NCBI GenBank assembly: GCA_023442945.1
Contig: JAEZWW010000107.1
Coordinates: 62,001-126,000 of the forward strand
Reading direction: 5' to 3'
Origin: Pseudomonadota bacterium
GTDB lineage: Bacteria; Pseudomonadota; Gammaproteobacteria; Burkholderiales; Burkholderiaceae_C
Length of the DNA stretch: 64,000 nucleotides
The notes beneath the pieces were generated by a model. It ran no database searches. It had not been told where the DNA came from and saw only the letters and a program-made list of their open reading frames with translations. The position numbers and the translations under genes are program-made. How positions within the stretch are numbered: position 1 is the first letter of the stretch; every line of letters starts with the position of its first letter. This document shows, piece after piece, positions 17,541-25,659 of the stretch.

Positions 17541-19376
17541 ATGCGCACGCTCTGGAAATACCTCAAACCCCAATCCCGCCTGGTCGCCCTGGCCCTCCTG
17601 CTGGCGGCCATCAGCCAGGTGCTGGCGCTGGTCGACCCGATCATCTTCGGCAAGCTGATCGACGAGTACGCGACCCAAAAGGGCATCCGCCCTGATGACG
17701 AACTGGTGCGCGGCGCGCTCGGCCTGCTGGGCCTGGCGGTGGTCGTGGCGCTGGGCTCGCGCGCCGCGCGCGCGCTGCAGGACTACGTCACGCGCATGGT
17801 CGTGCAACGCTTTGGCACGCAGCTGTTCAACGACGGCCTGCGCCAGACCATGCGACTGAACTTCCAGGAGTACGAGGACGCGCGCACCGGCGAAACGCTG
17901 GCGCTGCTGATGCGCCTGCGCACCGACACCGAGCGGCTGATCAACTCGATGATCAACGTGCTGTTCGCGTCCGTCATCGGCCTGGCGTTTCTGCTGTGGT
18001 ACGCGGTGACCAAAAGCTGGCTGCTGGTGCCGGTGTTCCTGATCGGGCTGGTGGTGCTGGGCGGTTTGTCGGGGCTGCTCAGCCGGCAGATTCGCAGCCA
18101 GCAGCGCTCCATCAACCGCGAGACCACGCGCAACGCCGGCTTCATCACCGAATCGCTGCGCAACGTGGCGCTGATCAAGAGCCTGGGCCTCACCTTCCGC
18201 GAAGTGCGGCGCATGCACGCCAAGACCGAGGAGATCTTTGCGCTGGAGATGGCCAAGGTCAAACGCATCCGCTGGCTGAGCTTCTTGCAGGGCGCGACGC
18301 TCAGCCTGCTCAAGCTGTCGGTGCTGTTCGTGCTGCTGTGGCTGATCTTCCGCAATGTGCTGAGCACGGGCGAGCTGATCGCCATGCAGTTCATCTCGGT
18401 CGCCATCCTGGGGCCGCTGCAGGAATTGGGCACCATCATCCTGGCCTGGCGTGAAGCCAGCGCTTCGCTAACCAATTACGACGAATTGATGGCCAAGCCG
18501 GTGGAGCGCCGCCCGCCCGACGCCGTGCCGCTGGGACCGATCGAGACGCTGCGTTTTGACGACGTGGTGTTCCGCCACCGCGGCGCGATGGAGAATTCCA
18601 TCGACGGCGTCAGCTTTTCAGCGAAGCTGGGTGACACGCTGGCGTTTGTGGGGCCGTCCGGCTCGGGCAAATCGACCCTGGTCAAGTTGCTGCTGGGGCT
18701 GTACCGGCCCGACGGGGGCGCCATCCTGTTCAACGACATCGACGCGCGCCGCATCCGCTACAACGAGGCGCGGCGCCAGGTGGGCTACGTCACGCAAGAA
18801 ACCACTTTGTTCGCCGGCACAGTGCGCGAAAACCTGCTGTTCGTGCGCCCCGACGCCACCGACGCCGAGATGCAGCAGGCACTGGCCCAAGCCCAGGCGT
18901 CGGCCCTGGTGGCGCGCTTGCCGCAGGGGCTGGACACGATGATCGGCGAATCGGGCTACAAGCTGTCGGGTGGCGAGCGCCAGCGCCTGTCGATCGCGCG
19001 CGCCTTGCTGCGCCAGCCGCGGCTGCTGATCTTTGACGAAGCCACGTCGGCCCTGGATTCGCTGACCGAGCAGCAGGTGACCGACACGGTGCGCGAGGTG
19101 TCGCGCGGCAGCCAGCAGATCGGCATCCTGATCGCGCACCGGCTGTCGACCATCCTGCACGCCAGCGTCATCTACGTGCTGGAGCGCGGGCGCATCGTGG
19201 AGCAGGGCACGCACGACGAACTGCTGGCGCACAAGGGCCTGTACTACGCCATGTGGCGCCAACAGATTGGCGAACGCGAAAGTGGCGCCATGCTGGAAGA
19301 GCGCCAGCGCAAGGCCGAGGCGGCGCAGCTGCTGGAAGCGCAGGCGGCGCTGGGCGGGGTCGACCCGCTGTCGTGA
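17541..19376 (+). CDS. ABC exporter, fused permease and ATPase
   Basis: A 611-aa half-transporter of the MsbA/lipid-exporter type. Six membrane helices occupy about residues 15-310 (for example LVALALLLAAISQVLALVDP). The nucleotide-binding domain follows: Walker A GPSGSGKST near residue 371, signature LSGGERQ near 475, Walker B LLIFDEATSALDS near 495 and the H-loop IAHRLST near 534. Such proteins work as homodimers in the inner membrane, often exporting lipids, drugs or peptides. No substrate-specific neighbour is present, so the cargo is undetermined. The C-terminal tail (570-611) is charged and helical. Confidence 0.9.
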   Translation: MRTLWKYLKPQSRLVALALLLAAISQVLALVDPIIFGKLIDEYATQKGIRPDDELVRGALGLLGLAVVVALGSRAARALQDYVTRMVVQRFGTQLFNDGLRQTMRLNFQEYEDARTGETLALLMRLRTDTERLINSMINVLFASVIGLAFLLWYAVTKSWLLVPVFLIGLVVLGGLSGLLSRQIRSQQRSINRETTRNAGFITESLRNVALIKSLGLTFREVRRMHAKTEEIFALEMAKVKRIRWLSFLQGATLSLLKLSVLFVLLWLIFRNVLSTGELIAMQFISVAILGPLQELGTIILAWREASASLTNYDELMAKPVERRPPDAVPLGPIETLRFDDVVFRHRGAMENSIDGVSFSAKLGDTLAFVGPSGSGKSTLVKLLLGLYRPDGGAILFNDIDARRIRYNEARRQVGYVTQETTLFAGTVRENLLFVRPDATDAEMQQALAQAQASALVARLPQGLDTMIGESGYKLSGGERQRLSIARALLRQPRLLIFDEATSALDSLTEQQVTDTVREVSRGSQQIGILIAHRLSTILHASVIYVLERGRIVEQGTHDELLAHKGLYYAMWRQQIGERESGAMLEERQRKAEAAQLLEAQAALGGVDPLS

Positions 19377-19404
19377 ACCCTGGCCGAGTGGATCGCGCGG
19401 GCGC

Positions 19405-20493
19405 TCAGCGCGCGGGTTTCACCGCGGCTTCACGCACCAAACGGAAGCCGACCAGGACGTAGCGCGTGCTCGGCGTGTTCCAGTTGCGGAAGGCGGTGCG
19501 CGCGTAGAGGGGCCAGCTGTGCCACGAGCCGCCGCGGCGCACCTTCACGGTACCTTCGGCGGGGCCCTTGGGGTCGTCCACGGGCGACTTGGCGTAGGTG
19601 TCGTCCTCGTACCAATCGGCGTTCCACTCCCACACGTTGCCGATCATGTCGTACAGGCCCCAGGCGTTGGGCTGGAAGCTGCCCACGGGCGCCGTGAAGG
19701 CGAAGCCATCGCTGCCGACGCCCGCTTGTTCGCGCCAGCGTGGCCAGCGCAGGGCGGTTTCGCTGTCGAAGGTGTTGGCGGTGCGCAGCAGCACATCAGG
19801 GTTGTCGCCGCCCTGAAAGCGCGTGCGGCTGCCGGCGCGGGCCGCGTATTCCCATTCGGCTTCGGTCGGCAGGCGGTAGGTCACGCCTTCCTGCTTGGTC
19901 AGCCATTCGGCCATGGCGACGGCGTCATTCCAGGTCACGTTGACGACCGGGTGCCGGTCGGTCTGGGGAAAGCCGGTGTTCTCCCACGAATAGCGTGGGT
20001 CGCGCCCCTCGAACAGGTCGGCGCGCTCGGTATTGGGCGGGTTGTAGTCCGGGTTGAAGCCGTAGGCACCGGTGCCGTCGCGCACCGATTCGGGCACGTA
20101 GCCCGACTGGCGCAGGAATTCGCGGAACTGGCCGACCGTGACCTCGTACGTGCCCATCCAGAAGTCGCGCGTGATGCGCACGCGGTGCACCGGCGCCTCG
20201 TCCTTGAATTCGCCCAGGCGCTTGGGGTCGGCGTGGGGAAAGGCCTTGGCCAGCGCCGCGGGCGATTCGTCGCTGCCCATCAGGAATTCGCCGGCCGGAA
20301 CGCGGGCAAAAGCCATGCCGACGCGGTCGGTGGCCGGTTGCGCTGCCGTCGCTGTGGTGCCCGGCTTGGCGGACGGGGGCGTGGACCCGCAGGCGGCCAG
20401 CAGCGCCGCGCTCAGCACGGCGGCGCCCCAATGGAAGCGCGCGAAATGGGGGCGGCGGTCGGTCGACCGGAGGACGGGGGCAGATGTCGGCAT
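19405..20493 (-). CDS. SUMF1/formylglycine-generating-enzyme-like lipoprotein
   Basis: A 362-aa exported protein. A lipoprotein signal is visible (LSAALLAACGS, with the lipidated Cys near residue 31). The rest is a formylglycine-generating enzyme-like (SUMF1) fold: FARVPAGEFLMGSDESPAAL near residue 68, HPVVNVTWNDAVAMAEWLT, YRLPTEAEWEYAARAG and GLYDMIGNVWEWNADWYEDD. Many bacterial SUMF proteins are not true sulfatase activators, and no sulfatase gene is nearby, so the role may be structural or an unrelated oxidation. The ATG at 20493 is chosen because it puts the lipobox at the right distance. Confidence 0.85.
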   Translation of the reverse strand: MPTSAPVLRSTDRRPHFARFHWGAAVLSAALLAACGSTPPSAKPGTTATAAQPATDRVGMAFARVPAGEFLMGSDESPAALAKAFPHADPKRLGEFKDEAPVHRVRITRDFWMGTYEVTVGQFREFLRQSGYVPESVRDGTGAYGFNPDYNPPNTERADLFEGRDPRYSWENTGFPQTDRHPVVNVTWNDAVAMAEWLTKQEGVTYRLPTEAEWEYAARAGSRTRFQGGDNPDVLLRTANTFDSETALRWPRWREQAGVGSDGFAFTAPVGSFQPNAWGLYDMIGNVWEWNADWYEDDTYAKSPVDDPKGPAEGTVKVRRGGSWHSWPLYARTAFRNWNTPSTRYVLVGFRLVREAAVKPAR

Positions 20494-20572
20494 AGCGGGC
20501 GATGCTCTCAGGGGCAAGGGGCGCGTGTCAACGCTGGAATGGGGGGAAGGGCGGTGGCGGCACGGGAAGTCG

Positions 20573-21457
20573 TCAACTGGCCAGGAACAGCGCCGGATCA
20601 ACCGACGCGCGGTTCAGGCTCACCGTCCAGTGCAGGTGCGGGCCGGTCACGCGGCCGGTGGCGCCCACGTCACCGACGCGGTCGCCCACGGCGAGGCGGT
20701 CGCCGGTCTTCACGCGGATGCGGCTCAGGTGGCACATCATGGACAACAGGCCGCCGCCGTGGTCCAGCCAGACGGTGTTGCCGTTGAAGAAATAGTTGCC
20801 GGTGTCGATGACGGTGGCCGGCATCGGCGCGATCACGGCGGTGCCGGTGGGTGCAGCGATGTCCATGCCGCTGTGCGGGTTGCGCGGCTGGCCGTTGAAG
20901 AAGCGGCGCAGGCCGAATGAGCTGGACCGCCGGCCCGGTGTGGGCTGGCGCATTTGCAGCGGAATGGTCGGCGGCGCGCTCAGGGTGGCGATCACGCCTT
21001 GCTGGTGGGCGCGTTCGCGTTCGTGCCGCGCCAGGTCTTCGGGCGACAGGTCGACCGTGCGCGGCGACACCTTCAGGTGCTGTTCGGTGTAGCGCTTGGG
21101 GGCGACGGTGTAGGCCAGCTCGCGCTCGGCGCCGCCGGGCACGCGGGTGCGCACACGGGCCGTGCCGGGCTCGGCCGACAGCGCGATGCCGACCAGCGCC
21201 GTCCAGCCGGCAGGGTCGCCCAGCACCAGCAGGGGAACGTCGCCTTCAAAAGCTTCAGGGCGCTGCGGCGCGGCGCCCAGCGCGACGTGCGCCACGCCGC
21301 CCGGCACGGCGGCTTCGCGCGGCCAGCGCGGGTCGGCGCCCGTGACTTGGGCGCGCGCCCAGCGCGGGGACAGCGCGGCCAAGACGGCCGCCGCCGGCGC
21401 GCCCAGGGTCAACAGGCGCCGGGTGGCGCGGTGAGGGTCAACTGCAGATTCAGACAT
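20573..21457 (-). CDS. M23-family metallopeptidase, exported
   Basis: A 294-aa LytM/M23 peptidase, which in this family cuts peptidoglycan cross-bridges or regulates amidases. A twin-arginine-like signal (RRLLTLGAPAAAVLAALS, residues 13-30) ends at ARAQ. The catalytic zinc ligands are seen in HSGMDIAAPTGTAV and in TGPHLHWTVSLN near the C-terminus, so the enzyme looks active. A basic linker with LSPEDLARHERER precedes the domain. Its start codon sits at the edge of a palindromic element. It lies 80 bp upstream of the SUMF lipoprotein on the same strand; the two may be co-transcribed. Confidence 0.88.
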   Translation of the reverse strand: MSESAVDPHRATRRLLTLGAPAAAVLAALSPRWARAQVTGADPRWPREAAVPGGVAHVALGAAPQRPEAFEGDVPLLVLGDPAGWTALVGIALSAEPGTARVRTRVPGGAERELAYTVAPKRYTEQHLKVSPRTVDLSPEDLARHERERAHQQGVIATLSAPPTIPLQMRQPTPGRRSSSFGLRRFFNGQPRNPHSGMDIAAPTGTAVIAPMPATVIDTGNYFFNGNTVWLDHGGGLLSMMCHLSRIRVKTGDRLAVGDRVGDVGATGRVTGPHLHWTVSLNRASVDPALFLAS

Positions 21458-21513
21458 GAAAAACGTTCTTGGCGCATGCCAGACCAGCGCAGGCAGCTAC
21501 CAATAGTGTAGTG
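21457..21513 (-). repeat. Dispersed palindromic element, copy 6 (diverged)
   Basis: Keeps AGCGCAGGCAGCTACCAATA and the GTAGTG end, with a diverged left arm (GAAAAACGTTCTTGGCGC). The start codon of the M23 peptidase lies at its edge. Confidence 0.6.
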
Positions 21514-21651
21514 AATTGCCAGCGCGAAAGACAGCCGGCGAAGCACATTGGCACAGCCGACCGCCTTGCTTACATCCGTTGATGTGTATCAACGGGTTTC
21601 GGGTTTCAGCACCGGATACTTCCACAAGTTTTGAAAACTTTGGACTACATC

Positions 21652-22161
21652 ATGGACTACCTGCATTGGGTGCCGGAGTTGGACACCGGTATCGCCGAGA
21701 TCGACACGCAGCACCGGCGCATCGTCGACTACATCAACAAGCTGCTGGAGTTGCGGGCATCGCACAACCGCGAAGCCCTGGGCGAGGTGATTGCGGAAAT
21801 GGTGGACTACACGATGTCCCATTTCGCGTTTGAAGAGGCGCTGATCGAGAACGCGGGCTATATGTTTGCCGGCCCGCACAAGAAGGTGCACGAGCTGTTC
21901 ACGCGCAAGGTGGCCGAGATGCAGTCGCGCTTTGACGCCGGCGAGGACGTCACGCGCGAGCTGCACGGCATGCTGTCGCGCTGGCTGTTCAACCACATCC
22001 GCAACGAAGACCACGGCTACATCGATTCGGTCAAGGCCTACCAGCGCATGGCGTCCAACCCGGCGTCGGTGCACGACCGCTTGAAGGCCGAGGTGCTGGC
22101 CCAGCTGCGTGAAGAACAGGGTCGGCGCAAGGGCTGGCTGGCGCGCCTGTTGGGGGGTTGA
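21652..22161 (+). CDS. Bacteriohemerythrin
   Basis: A 169-aa di-iron O2-binding protein of the hemerythrin family. The ligand pattern is intact: DTQHRRIVDYINKLLE, SHFAFEEALIENAGY, GPHKKVHELF and FNHIRNEDHGYID supply the His, Glu and Asp ligands. The family is used for oxygen sensing or delivery, often linked to chemotaxis or c-di-GMP signalling, but this copy has no fused signalling domain. The chosen ATG at 21652 gives MDYLHWVPELDTGI; a TTG seven codons upstream is possible. It is a single gene ending before a palindromic element that separates it from the convergent GntR gene. Confidence 0.88.
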   Translation: MDYLHWVPELDTGIAEIDTQHRRIVDYINKLLELRASHNREALGEVIAEMVDYTMSHFAFEEALIENAGYMFAGPHKKVHELFTRKVAEMQSRFDAGEDVTRELHGMLSRWLFNHIRNEDHGYIDSVKAYQRMASNPASVHDRLKAEVLAQLREEQGRRKGWLARLLGG

Positions 22162-22202
22162 ACCGGGGCTGAGCGGGTCGCGCGCGCCAGGCTGTCGTGA
22201 GT

Positions 22203-22269
22203 CAAATTTAAGGAAAATAGTGCGCTGGCCCTAGAGCCATCTGCGCGACCAGCTATCAATTAAATAGTG
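22203..22269 (-). repeat. Dispersed palindromic element, copy 7
   Basis: Reads GCTGGCCCTAGAGCC, ATCTGCGCGACCAGCTATCA and TTAAATAGTGG. It lies between two convergent genes, where it could act as a terminator for both. Confidence 0.85.
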
Positions 22270-22332
22270 GATGGTGCCAGATGTTGAAGCGCCACGCGTG
22301 CCGCGCAGGGGCGTGCCGACGCACCGCGCCGC

Positions 22333-22983
22333 TCAGGCCGCCGCTTCCAACCCGCTGCGGAAATGCGCCTGCATCTGCGCCATGGCGGCGGCCGGGTCGC
22401 GCGCTTCGATGGCGGCCATCACGGCGCGGTGTTCGGCCAGCGACTCGTCAATGCGCCCGGCTTTCAGCAGCGAATTGTGGCGGTTCAGCTTCATCACCTT
22501 GCGCAAATCGGCCACCATCTGGTCGCGCCACTTGTTGTCGGCGATCGCCAGCACCTGCATGTGAAAGCGCTCGTTGATGGCAAAGAACCGGTCGCGGTTG
22601 GCGGGGCCGGGCAGGGCGGCGGTCTCCAGCTCGGCGTGCAGCGCTTGCAGGTCGGCGATCTGCTCGGGCGTGGCGCGCGCGGCCACCACGGCAACGGCGT
22701 CGCTTTCCAGCAGCGCCAGCAGGTGGTAGACGTCGGCCAGGTCGCGCTCGGACACCTCGGTCACGTACGCGCCGCGGCGCACCTTCATCGTCACCAGCCC
22801 TTCCGTTGCCAGCACCTTGAGCGCCTCGCGCAGCGGCGTGCGGCTGATGCCCAGCTGGTCGGCGATCTTCAGCTCGTCGATCCAGTCGCCGGGCGACAGC
22901 TCGCGGCTGTAGATGCGCTGGCGCAGGCGCTCGGCCACCTCTTCGTACAAGGGGCGCGGGGCGAGCTGGGCGGCAAGGGTCAT
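22333..22983 (-). CDS. GntR-family transcriptional regulator (FadR subfamily)
   Basis: A 216-aa regulator. The N-terminal winged helix-turn-helix occupies residues 10-75 (RPLYEEVAERLRQRIYSREL, then LGISRTPLREALKVLATEGL). The C-terminal FCD-type all-helical ligand domain holds the metal-binding histidines in FHMQVL and EHRAVMAAIEARD. It is divergent from the methylmalonyl-CoA mutase gene, with a 249-bp gap that contains a perfect inverted repeat at 23056, so it most likely controls the propionyl-CoA/methylmalonyl-CoA genes in response to an acyl or organic acid. That target is inferred from position. Confidence 0.88.
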   Translation of the reverse strand: MTLAAQLAPRPLYEEVAERLRQRIYSRELSPGDWIDELKIADQLGISRTPLREALKVLATEGLVTMKVRRGAYVTEVSERDLADVYHLLALLESDAVAVVAARATPEQIADLQALHAELETAALPGPANRDRFFAINERFHMQVLAIADNKWRDQMVADLRKVMKLNRHNSLLKAGRIDESLAEHRAVMAAIEARDPAAAMAQMQAHFRSGLEAAA

Positions 22984-23055
22984 CGGCGAGCGGAAGAAAA
23001 ATTTTGGCGATTGTAAGCCTCCAGCGTGATTTTGAATTAATAATTACGGCAATCG

Positions 23056-23071
23056 GGTCGATATGTCGACC
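23056..23071. promoter_or_regulatory. Candidate operator between GntR gene and mutase gene
   Basis: A perfect 6-bp inverted repeat with four-base spacer (GGTCGA TATG TCGACC) in the divergent control region, just after an AT-rich stretch. Its position fits binding by the GntR regulator, but no consensus was tested. Confidence 0.45.
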
Positions 23072-23232
23072 TGCGATCCTGCGCGGGCCTCGGTGCACCG
23101 CAGGAATGCCCCACCGCCGGGGTGCGCCGATGTGGACCGGTGTCCTCGGACGCCAACCCGCCGGGCGCACAATCCCGATGGACCGGCGCCGCGCACCGCC
23201 CACCTTGATTCCTGTCAGAGAGACCAGACACC

Positions 23233-25401
23233 ATGAGCCAAGAGCACCCGTCATTCCGCCCCGCCACCCTGGCCGACTGGGACAAAGCCGCGCAGAAATC
23301 GGCCCCGGGCGGCAACGTTGACGCGCTCAACTGGATCACGCCGGACGGCATCACGGTCAAACCGCTGTACACGGCGGCGGACACGGAAAATCTGCCTTAC
23401 GCCAACACGCTGCCGGGTTTCGAGCCCTTCCTGCGCGGCCCGCAAGCCACCATGTACGCGGTGCGCCCGTGGACGATCCGCCAGTACGCGGGCTTTTCGA
23501 CCGCCGAAGAATCCAACGCCTTCTACCGCAAGGCCCTGGCCGCCGGCGGGCAGGGCGTGTCGGTCGCGTTTGATCTGGCCACGCACCGCGGCTACGACAG
23601 CGACCATCCGCGCGTCACGGGCGACGTCGGCAAGGCCGGTGTGGCCATCGACAGCGTGGAAGACATGAAGATCCTGTTCGACGGCATTCCGCTGGACAAG
23701 GTCAGCGTGTCAATGACCATGAACGGCGCCGTGCTGCCGATCCTGGCGGGCTACGTGGTCGCGGCCGAAGAGCAGGGCGTCAAACAAGACCAGCTGAGCG
23801 GGACCATCCAGAACGACATCCTCAAGGAGTTCATGGTCCGCAACACCTACATCTACCCGCCCGAGCCGTCGATGAAGATCATTGGCGACATCATCGAGTA
23901 CACGTCGCAGCACATGCCGAAGTTCAACTCGATCAGCATCAGCGGCTACCACATGCAGGAAGCCGGCGCCAACCAGGCGCTGGAGATGGCCTTCACCCTG
24001 GCCGACGGCAAGGAATACGTGAAGACCGCGCTGGCCAAGGGCATGGACGTGGACGCCTTCGCCGGCCGCCTGTCCTTCTTCTGGGCGGTGGGCATGAACT
24101 TTTACCTGGAGATCGCCAAGATGCGCGCCGCGCGCCTGCTGTGGTGCCGCATCATGAAAGAGTTCAACCCCAAGAACCCCAAGAGCCTGATGCTGCGCAC
24201 GCACAGCCAGACCAGCGGCTGGAGCCTGACCGAGCAGGACCCGTACAACAACGTGGTGCGCACCACCATCGAGGCCATGGCGGCCGTGTTTGGCGGCACC
24301 CAGTCGCTGCACACCAACTCGCTGGACGAAGCGATTGCGCTGCCGACCGAATTCTCAGCCCGCATCGCCCGCAACACGCAGCTGATCATCCAGGAAGAGA
24401 CGCACATCACCAACGTGGTCGACCCCTGGGCCGGCAGCTACATGATGGAAAAGCTGACGCAGGACATGGCCGACGCGGCCTGGGCCATCATCGAAGAAGT
24501 CGACGCCATGGGCGGCATGACCAAGGCCGTGGACAGCGGCTGGGCCAAGCTGAAGATCGAAGCCGCAGCGGCCGAAAAGCAGGCGCGCATCGATTCGGGC
24601 AAGGACGTGATCGTCGGCGTCAACAAGTACAAGCTGGCCAAGGAAGACCCGGTCGAAATCCTGGAAGTGGACAACGTCAAGGTGCGCGAATCGCAGATCG
24701 CGCGTTTGAACGATATCAAAAAGAAACGCGACCCGGCCCTAGTGGAATCTGCGCTGGCAGCTATCAGCAAGATAGCATCGGGTAAGGTTCAGGGTAATTT
24801 GCTGGGCGCCGCCATCGACGCCATCCGTGCCCGCGCCACCGTGGGTGAAGTGAGTGATGCCATGGAAAAGAGCTTTGGCCGCCACCGTGCGGACACGCAG
24901 AAAGTCACCGGCGTCTACGCCGCCGCGTACGACTCGGCCGAAGGCTGGGAAAAGCTAAAGGGCGAGATCAACGCCTTTGCCGAAGCCGAAGGCCGTCGCC
25001 CGCGCGTGATGATCGCCAAGCTGGGCCAGGACGGCCATGACCGCGGCGCCAAGGTCGTCGCCACCGCGTTCGCCGACCTGGGCTTTGACGTGGACATCGG
25101 CAGCCTGTTCCAGACGCCCGAAGAATGCGCGCGCCAGGCGATCGAGAACGATGTGCACGCGGTGGGCGTCAGCACCCTGGCCGCTGGTCACAAGACCCTG
25201 GTGCCGGCCATCATTGCCGAGCTGAAGAAGCAGGGCGCGGACGACATCGTGGTGTTCGTGGGGGGCGTGATTCCGCGTCAGGACTACGACTATCTGTACG
25301 AAGCCGGCGTCAAGGGCATCTACGGCCCGGGCACGCCGATCCCTGAATCGGCGAAGGACGTGCTGACGCAGATTCAAAAGTCGCAAGGCGTGAAGGCCTG
25401 A
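23233..25401 (+). CDS. Methylmalonyl-CoA mutase, single-chain type
   Basis: A 722-aa adenosylcobalamin enzyme that interconverts (R)-methylmalonyl-CoA and succinyl-CoA, the last step of propionyl-CoA use. The N-terminal barrel binds substrate (MYAVRPWTIRQYAGFSTAEE, then VAFDLATHRGYDSDHPRV, QNDILKEFMVRNTYIYPP and RTHSQTSGWSLTEQDPYNN). The C-terminal B12-binding domain has the DxHxxG motif, Asp600, His602 and Gly605. Length is normal for the single-subunit McmA/ScpA type. The linker near residues 494-516 is coded by a palindromic element copy (24716-24780) while keeping family-like sequence and length. Divergent from the GntR gene and followed by meaB. Confidence 0.96.
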   Translation: MSQEHPSFRPATLADWDKAAQKSAPGGNVDALNWITPDGITVKPLYTAADTENLPYANTLPGFEPFLRGPQATMYAVRPWTIRQYAGFSTAEESNAFYRKALAAGGQGVSVAFDLATHRGYDSDHPRVTGDVGKAGVAIDSVEDMKILFDGIPLDKVSVSMTMNGAVLPILAGYVVAAEEQGVKQDQLSGTIQNDILKEFMVRNTYIYPPEPSMKIIGDIIEYTSQHMPKFNSISISGYHMQEAGANQALEMAFTLADGKEYVKTALAKGMDVDAFAGRLSFFWAVGMNFYLEIAKMRAARLLWCRIMKEFNPKNPKSLMLRTHSQTSGWSLTEQDPYNNVVRTTIEAMAAVFGGTQSLHTNSLDEAIALPTEFSARIARNTQLIIQEETHITNVVDPWAGSYMMEKLTQDMADAAWAIIEEVDAMGGMTKAVDSGWAKLKIEAAAAEKQARIDSGKDVIVGVNKYKLAKEDPVEILEVDNVKVRESQIARLNDIKKKRDPALVESALAAISKIASGKVQGNLLGAAIDAIRARATVGEVSDAMEKSFGRHRADTQKVTGVYAAAYDSAEGWEKLKGEINAFAEAEGRRPRVMIAKLGQDGHDRGAKVVATAFADLGFDVDIGSLFQTPEECARQAIENDVHAVGVSTLAAGHKTLVPAIIAELKKQGADDIVVFVGGVIPRQDYDYLYEAGVKGIYGPGTPIPESAKDVLTQIQKSQGVKA
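24716..24780 (-). repeat. Dispersed palindromic element, copy 8 (inside mutase gene)
   Basis: GGCCCTAG, four bases, ATCTGCGC, three bases, CAGCTATCA: the same blocks with identical spacing as intergenic copy 7. It is translated in frame (KKKRDPALVESALAAISKIA) in the linker between the barrel and the B12 domain. Confidence 0.75.
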
Positions 25402-25424
25402 CCACCCGCCTCAGGATCAATCCT

Positions 25425-25643
25425 ATGTGGACCCGGGCATTGTGGATGGGCTGGCTGGTGGTGGCGGCACTGCTGGTGGCGACGCCGCTGGGCATGTTCT
25501 GGATGTACGCCGTGCTCTCGCCGAAACTGCTGGCCAACGCGATCGCCTGGGGCTTCGCGTTGGTGCCCTTCCTTCTTTTGCACAGGCACATCGCGGCCAA
25601 GCTTTGCGCCTTGCGCCGACTTGGCCGCAGCACGCGCGTCTGA
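25425..25643 (+). CDS. Small membrane protein, 72 aa
   Basis: A hydrophobic protein with two predicted membrane helices (about residues 7-30, WMGWLVVAALLVATPLGMFW, and 36-53, ANAIAWGFALVPFLLLH) and a basic tail (KLCALRRLGRSTR). The family is not recognised. It lies between the mutase and meaB in the same direction, 23 bp after the former and 16 bp before the latter, so it is almost certainly co-transcribed with them. A role in that pathway is not shown. Confidence 0.6.
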   Translation: MWTRALWMGWLVVAALLVATPLGMFWMYAVLSPKLLANAIAWGFALVPFLLLHRHIAAKLCALRRLGRSTRV

Positions 25644-25659
25644 GCGCCTCGTTTCACCC

